NCBI GenBank assembly: GCA_023145125.1
Contig: JAGLEK010000413.1
Location: 1 to 10,297 of the forward strand
Length of the DNA: 10,297 nt
Direction: 5' to 3'
DNA from: Bacteroidales bacterium
Lineage (GTDB): Bacteria > Bacteroidota > Bacteroidia > Bacteroidales > B18-G4
Shown: positions 6,319 to 10,297 of the stretch, piece after piece
How positions within the stretch are numbered: the first letter of the stretch is position 1
Layout: each line of letters opens with the position of its first letter
The notes under the pieces: model-generated
The model's database searches: none
Told to the model about the DNA's origin: nothing
The model's input: the letters and a program-made list of their open reading frames with translations, nothing else
Program-made: the position numbers and the translations under genes

Positions 6319-8760
6319 ATGAAAAGAACTTTTCTCTTAATCCTGGCTATTGCTTTTTTGGGCGCTAACAGTTTTGCCCAAAGTGTGATCTATCAGGATG
6401 ACTTTGAGGCGTATACAGTAGGTGACTACCTGTGTACCCAAACTACTGACTGGACAACCTGGAGTAATGCTCCCGGTACTGCTGAAGATGCATTTATCAG
6501 TGATGACTATGCTGCCAGCCCGACCAAGTCAGTTAAAATTGATGGTACTACTGACCTCATTCTCCCGCTCGGTGATAAACAGAACGGAACTTTTGAAGTC
6601 GCTTTCAGCTACTTTATTGAGAGTGGTTATGGTGGTTATTATAACCTTCAGCATTTTGAAGCCCCCGGTACAGAATGGGCTGTTGAGGTTTATTTTGCTT
6701 CCGATGGAACCGGCGAGATCAGCGCCGACGGTGCTACGATCGCCTTTAGCTATGCTAATGCTGCCTGGGTCGAGATACTGAACGTCGTGAACATGGATGA
6801 CGACATTGCAGAGATCTGGATGGATGGCGTTTTACTGCACACCTGGACCTGGAGTACACAGGCAGGTGGTGGTTCCGGTGCCAACCAACTCGGTGGACTG
6901 AACGTTTATGCCGGTGCTCCTGCCGGTGACGACCCCTTATTCTATATGGATGATGTGACCTATGCGCAAATTTTTGAACCTCTTTACTTTGAGGATTTCG
7001 AATCATATACCGTAGGTGACTATATCGCAGTTGAAAATCCCACATGGTGGGAAACATGGAGCAACCTTCCCGGTTCAGCCGAAGATGGACTTATTTTGGA
7101 TGCAGAAGCATTCAGTCCTGTTAATTCTCTTCAGGTTGAAGGCGGAACTGACCTAATCTTCAAATTAGGCGACAAAACTGCCGGTGAATTTGACGTGAAC
7201 TGGATGATGTTCGTCCCTACCGGATTTGCAGGCTATTACAACTTCCAGCACATGCAGGCTCCCGGAAATGAATGGGCCGTTGAAGTTTATTTCAATACAG
7301 ATGGCAGCGGTGAATTCTTGTCTGACGGACAAACCATCGCCTTTACATTCTCACATGATACCTGGATGGATATCGATCACTTTATCAACCTCGATGATGA
7401 TGTTGCAGAAATGTATCTTGATGGTACTTTGATCCACGCATGGACATGGAGTACACAGGCCGGCGGTGGCGCTGGTACTAACCAGCTGGGTGGTGTCGAC
7501 TTCTTTGCCGGTGCACATACAGGCGAAACTCCGTTTTATTATATAGATGATGTATTCTTTATGCAGACTGGTGGAGCTACCGATCCTTCAATAGAATTGC
7601 TTCCCGTCATGTTCGATGATACCATCGCACAGGGAACTACTGCCGATAAAGATCTTGAGGTTTCAAATGTTGGCGGTGCCGAGCTTGAATACCTGATCTC
7701 TGTGGTTTATGATGTAGTTGATAAAAAAGATGAAGTGATCATCCCCATGGGCAATAGCATGTTCTTTGCCAAAGGGAATGCTGAATTTAGCATTATCGAT
7801 CTTCCGAAACCGGGCGGTGCAGCTCCGGCTACTGATGATGTAACCCTGAACTATGATGGCCCTAATGCCAGCTCAGTTGGCCTCACAGGCCCGAACGAAT
7901 GGGAAGCAGCAGCGAAATTCCCCGCTTCGATAGTGAATCCTTATGCAGGCATGGAGCTTACAAAAGTAAGGGTCTTTATCAATGATCCTGATCCTGCTGA
8001 TGATCTTGCTGTTAAGGTATATGGAATGAACCTCGATTACCTGCCGGGCACACTGCTGGCTGAACAAGCATTTTCACCAATCCTCCTCGATTGGAATGAG
8101 ATCACACTGACAACTCCTATCCCTGTGACAGGTGAAGACCTCTGGATTGCATGTTATACAAACCAGACTACTGCAACAACCCATGCCATTGGTACCGATG
8201 CAGGCCCTTCTGTTTATAACGGCGACTGGATCAGCACAGGTCCGGGCTGGGGACACCTTCTCCCGGGTATTGATGCCAACTGGAACATCCAGGGTATCCT
8301 TACAGGAACCGCTATCGAAGGATGGCTTTCGACAGATCCTACGTCAGGAACTGTTGCCGCAGGCGATTTTGATGATGTTACCGTTACCTACGACGCCAGC
8401 GACCTTGCGTTTGGAACTTATACAGCAAACCTGGTATTCACAACCAATGATCCGGTAAATCAGTTCCTTGAACTGCCGGTTACCCTGACAGTTGTTGATG
8501 GTACAGGTGTTGGCGAAGGCGAAGACTCACGTATCGAAATGCTCGTGTATCCTAACCCCGCCAGAAATACAGTTAATGTACAGTCGAATATTACGATCGA
8601 CAGGCTGAGCATTTACAATCACATTGGCCAGGTTATTGCCGAAGTGCTTGTGAACAGCAATACAGCTAATGTAAATGTTGATGGTGTCGAAGCTGGTGTA
8701 TATTTCATCCGCATCGAAACCGCTAACGGATACACTACACAAAAACTTGTGATTGAATAA
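6319..8760 (+). CDS. Large multidomain secreted protein with T9SS C-terminal sorting domain
   Basis: An 813-residue protein. Residues 1-20 (MKRTFLLILAIAFLGANSFA) are a clear signal peptide with cleavage expected before Q21. Two homologous beta-rich domains follow (25-217 and 223-416), each with EAYTVGDY or ESYTVGDY near the start, GYYN-Q-H, EWAVEVYF, and WTWSTQAGGG near the end; the pattern fits a concanavalin-like jelly-roll. Then an Ig-like domain (423-465 plus 667-726) seems split by an inserted module (about 470-665) with DAGP (627-630), GDWIS and NWNI motifs. Residues 738-813 are a type A T9SS sorting domain with YPNP (744-747), GVYFIRIE and a final KLVIE. The protein should cross the outer membrane by T9SS and be anchored at the surface or released. 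No catalytic motif is seen; adhesion or polysaccharide binding is inference. A terminator follows. Confidence 0.93.
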   Translation: MKRTFLLILAIAFLGANSFAQSVIYQDDFEAYTVGDYLCTQTTDWTTWSNAPGTAEDAFISDDYAASPTKSVKIDGTTDLILPLGDKQNGTFEVAFSYFIESGYGGYYNLQHFEAPGTEWAVEVYFASDGTGEISADGATIAFSYANAAWVEILNVVNMDDDIAEIWMDGVLLHTWTWSTQAGGGSGANQLGGLNVYAGAPAGDDPLFYMDDVTYAQIFEPLYFEDFESYTVGDYIAVENPTWWETWSNLPGSAEDGLILDAEAFSPVNSLQVEGGTDLIFKLGDKTAGEFDVNWMMFVPTGFAGYYNFQHMQAPGNEWAVEVYFNTDGSGEFLSDGQTIAFTFSHDTWMDIDHFINLDDDVAEMYLDGTLIHAWTWSTQAGGGAGTNQLGGVDFFAGAHTGETPFYYIDDVFFMQTGGATDPSIELLPVMFDDTIAQGTTADKDLEVSNVGGAELEYLISVVYDVVDKKDEVIIPMGNSMFFAKGNAEFSIIDLPKPGGAAPATDDVTLNYDGPNASSVGLTGPNEWEAAAKFPASIVNPYAGMELTKVRVFINDPDPADDLAVKVYGMNLDYLPGTLLAEQAFSPILLDWNEITLTTPIPVTGEDLWIACYTNQTTATTHAIGTDAGPSVYNGDWISTGPGWGHLLPGIDANWNIQGILTGTAIEGWLSTDPTSGTVAAGDFDDVTVTYDASDLAFGTYTANLVFTTNDPVNQFLELPVTLTVVDGTGVGEGEDSRIEMLVYPNPARNTVNVQSNITIDRLSIYNHIGQVIAEVLVNSNTANVNVDGVEAGVYFIRIETANGYTTQKLVIE
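6391..7566 (+). repeat. Tandem duplication of a ~199-residue domain inside the T9SS protein gene
   Basis: Residues 25-217 and 223-416 align almost without gaps at an offset of 198 then 199 residues (a single one-residue indel between residues 37 and 48). Identical blocks include TVGDY, AVEVYF and WTWSTQAGGG. Synonymous differences are frequent in the DNA even inside the identical blocks, so the duplication is not recent. Confidence 0.9.
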
Positions 8761-8780
8761 TTCAATTTTGAGATAAGATA

Positions 8781-8815
8781 AAAAGCTCCCCGAGTACTCG
8801 GGGGGCTTTTTTTTT
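8781..8815 (+). terminator. Intrinsic terminator of the T9SS protein gene
   Basis: AAAAGCTCCCCGA (8781-8793) pairs with TCGGGGGGCTTTT (8798-8810) over 13 bp with one G-T wobble and a GTAC loop; T-run 8807-8815 follows. It starts 20 bases after the T9SS stop. The A-run on the left arm makes it possible in both directions. Confidence 0.93.
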
Positions 8816-8826
8816 GGTATGGATGC

Positions 8827-8868
8827 GGGGACGGGGGACGAGAGACAGGGGACGGGGGACGAGGGAGG
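8827..8868. repeat. G-rich 7-bp tandem array with 21-bp higher-order unit
   Basis: Six heptads: four are GGGGACG, the third is AGAGACA and the sixth AGGGAGG. Grouped in threes they form two 21-bp copies (8827-8847, 8848-8868) differing at three bases. It follows the terminator directly, in the 348-base spacer between the convergent T9SS and RND genes. From 8869 to about 8954 I see nothing recognisable. Confidence 0.88.
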
Positions 8869-8954
8869 ATAAGTTGTAACTCAAATTGTTAGATCTTGTT
8901 TCTTCGATTCCGGATAGTGGGGCAAAGCTCCTTCAACCGTCAACTGCCTGCCAG

Positions 8955-9011
8955 CCTGTCCTGAGCGCCGCGCCGTCGGCAAGCCTTTGGCGGCCGATGG
9001 AAGTCGAAGGG
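8955..9011. other. GC-rich hairpin element with flanking CCTGTCCTGAGC / GTCGAAGGG
   Basis: CCTGTCCTGAGC (8955-8966) and GTCGAAGGG (9003-9011) flank a predicted stem: CCGTCGGC (8973-8980) with GCCGATGG (8993-9000), one G-T wobble, and an inner GCC-TTT-GGC hairpin. The sequence is GC-richer than its surroundings. The outer words resemble a dispersed intergenic sequence (CCTGTCCTGAGC...GTCGAAGG) that I recall from many environmental bacterial genomes; I cannot confirm this here. No coding or terminator function is evident. Confidence 0.5.
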
Positions 9012-9032
9012 CCCACTGCCCAATCTACCTGT

Positions 9033-9098
9033 AGTGCCTAAAGTGTCTAGAGTGCCTAAATTTAGGCACTCTAAGTACTCTAGTTCACTCTAAGTACT
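9033..9098. repeat. 9-bp repeat array that inverts at a perfect palindrome
   Basis: Three direct nonamers (9033-9059: AGTGCCTAA, AGTGTCTAG, AGTGCCTAA) are followed by four inverted ones (9062-9098: TTAGGCACT, CTAAGTACT, a 10-base CTAGTTCACT, CTAAGTACT). The centre, 9048-9073, is a perfect 26-bp palindrome (arm TAGAGTGCCTAAA). Units share the AGTRCTT-like core with the array at 6185-6238. It lies 10 bases past the RND stop and could fold as a hairpin at that mRNA's 3' end, though no U-tract follows. Confidence 0.88.
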
Positions 9099-9108
9099 TA
9101 TTAAAAAA

Positions 9109-10297
9109 TCAATCAATTCTTTTTTTACTATTTTTTACTGCCGTCTCAACACTTTCGTGTGAAACATGTTTGCCTGTAAAGACCCAGACCGCTTTTACTT
9201 TAAGATCGTTTAATACCAGGATGATTGCCGGGAAGAAAAGAAGGATAAACGCGGTTCCGAATAATATACCATAGGCCAGGGCAACAGCCATTGGTTTTAG
9301 GAATTGTGCCTGGAAGCTTTTTTCAAGGATAATTGGATATAAGCCGATGGTTGTTGTAAGCGTAGTTAGAATGATAGGCCGGAACCTTGCCAGCCCCGCA
9401 TTATAAACAGCTTCTTTCACTGTCATATTCTCGAGCAGGTTGGTGTTGTATTTTTGCAAAAATATGACGGCATCGTTAATAATTACTCCTGTGAGTGCTA
9501 CCATTCCCCATGCACTTAACATTGAAACCGGCAGGTTTTCAATGCCGTGTCCCCATGTAGATCCAATCCAACCTAATGGGATCATCAGTAAGATGATGAG
9601 GGCCTGGGTAAATGACCTGAAATGAATGGTGATAACCAGGATAATAAGAAAAAAGGCAATCTGAAAATAGCTCATCATCTCTCCTGTTGCTTCATCCGAA
9701 TCTCTCCGTTGGCCCTGGTATTCAATTCTGACGCCCGGGTATTTTGCTTGTAGCTGGGGTAATATATTTTGTTTGATGTTTTCCAGAATGGGTGGTACCG
9801 GCTCTAATGGGTCAACCAGATCAGCAAATACCCTGATCTCTCTCGAGCCATTAAATCGTTGAATATTAACGGGGCCACGTTCTATTTTATAGGTTGCCAG
9901 TTCTGCAAGTGGAAACTCTCCCCTGGGCGTTTTGATTGTCATAGATTCAAGCTGCCCCAGGTTAAGCCTGTCTGTTTTAGGGTACCGGACCCATACCCTT
10001 AACTCATCTTTTCCTTTTTGCAACCGCTGGGCCTGCCCGCCAAAAAATCCTTGTCGTACCTGGTTACTAATGCTTGCCTGGTTAAGGCCAAGGAAATATG
10101 CTTTTGGTTTCAGTTCCAACCGGATTTCCCGTTTTCCGAGTGCGTTGTTGTCGCTGATATTATTAAGCAATGGTATTTTTTTCATCCCTTCAATCAGAAA
10201 ATCCCTGGCACTGCTAAGTTCTGTAAGGTTTTTGCCCAGCAGGCTGATGGATACGGGCCTTCCAAATGTATTTCGTCCGGCAATTGTATATTTTTCA
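9109..10297 (-). CDS. RND efflux permease, AcrB/HAE1-like family (C-terminal part; 5' end beyond window)
   Basis: The open frame continues to the right edge: 37 further codons precede the internal ATG at 10183-10185 and read EKYTIAGRNTFGRPVSISLLG, typical of the second porter region of RND pumps. The visible 395 residues include porter and docking-domain sequence, then membrane helices starting at about SYFQIAFFLIILVITI, IHFRSF, the helix with GVIINDAVIF (TM10-like), RFRPIILTTLTTTIGLYPIIL, and a last helix ending FFPAIILVL, with a 30-residue basic tail. This is the C-terminal half of an AcrB-type, proton-driven inner-membrane exporter; such pumps work as a trimer with a periplasmic adaptor and an outer-membrane channel. 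At the site of the TM10 lysine of E. coli AcrB the alignment gives Asn-Asp. The substrate is unknown. A partner adaptor gene may lie beyond the edge. Confidence 0.93.
   Translation of the reverse strand, partial: EKYTIAGRNTFGRPVSISLLGKNLTELSSARDFLIEGMKKIPLLNNISDNNALGKREIRLELKPKAYFLGLNQASISNQVRQGFFGGQAQRLQKGKDELRVWVRYPKTDRLNLGQLESMTIKTPRGEFPLAELATYKIERGPVNIQRFNGSREIRVFADLVDPLEPVPPILENIKQNILPQLQAKYPGVRIEYQGQRRDSDEATGEMMSYFQIAFFLIILVITIHFRSFTQALIILLMIPLGWIGSTWGHGIENLPVSMLSAWGMVALTGVIINDAVIFLQKYNTNLLENMTVKEAVYNAGLARFRPIILTTLTTTIGLYPIILEKSFQAQFLKPMAVALAYGILFGTAFILLFFPAIILVLNDLKVKAVWVFTGKHVSHESVETAVKNSKKRID

Noticed and set aside
9048..9073. Intrinsic terminator of the RND gene
   Set aside because: The palindrome is AT-balanced and no T-run follows on either strand, so I call it a repeat inversion and not a terminator.
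10183..10185. ATG as start of the RND gene
   Set aside because: The same frame is open to the window edge and the upstream residues match RND porter-domain sequence, so the ATG is internal.

Overview
The window looks like a chromosomal segment of a Bacteroidota (Bacteroidetes) bacterium. Three things point there: a large secreted protein ending in a type IX secretion (T9SS) C-terminal sorting domain, promoter-like sites of the Bacteroidetes type (TAnnTTTG), and gene starts preceded by A-rich sequence instead of a clear Shine-Dalgarno. I cannot place it below phylum.

Layout. rsmA (16S rRNA dimethyltransferase) is on the + strand at the left and runs towards a minus-strand block. In order of transcription (right to left) that block is an EamA/DMT permease, rplU-rpmA (ribosomal proteins L21 and L27) with its own promoter and a terminator, then serS (seryl-tRNA synthetase) overlapping by 4 bases a secreted TPR-repeat protein. 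Divergent from the permease is an 813-residue multidomain T9SS protein that ends in a strong intrinsic terminator. It converges on the C-terminal part of an RND efflux permease (minus strand), whose beginning lies beyond the right edge.

The core genes (rsmA, rplU, rpmA, serS) are ordinary translation genes. The unusual features are: (i) each of the three spacers where transcription converges or diverges holds degenerate tandem repeats of 7 bp, and two also or instead have 9 bp units; unit sequences differ between spacers while the period is kept, and one array changes from 7 to 9 bp midway while another flips orientation at a perfect palindrome; (ii) L21 carries a 95-residue Lys/Ala/Pro tail nearly as long as its folded core; (iii) the permease and rplU share an almost identical extended promoter core, which lies so close to the permease ATG that its mRNA is probably leaderless; (iv) the T9SS protein has a duplicated ~199-residue domain and what looks like a jelly-roll module inserted within an Ig-like domain. 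I saw no insertion sequence, CRISPR array, tRNA or rRNA. No complete new defence or metabolic system is visible; the repeat arrays are the best candidate for something poorly described.
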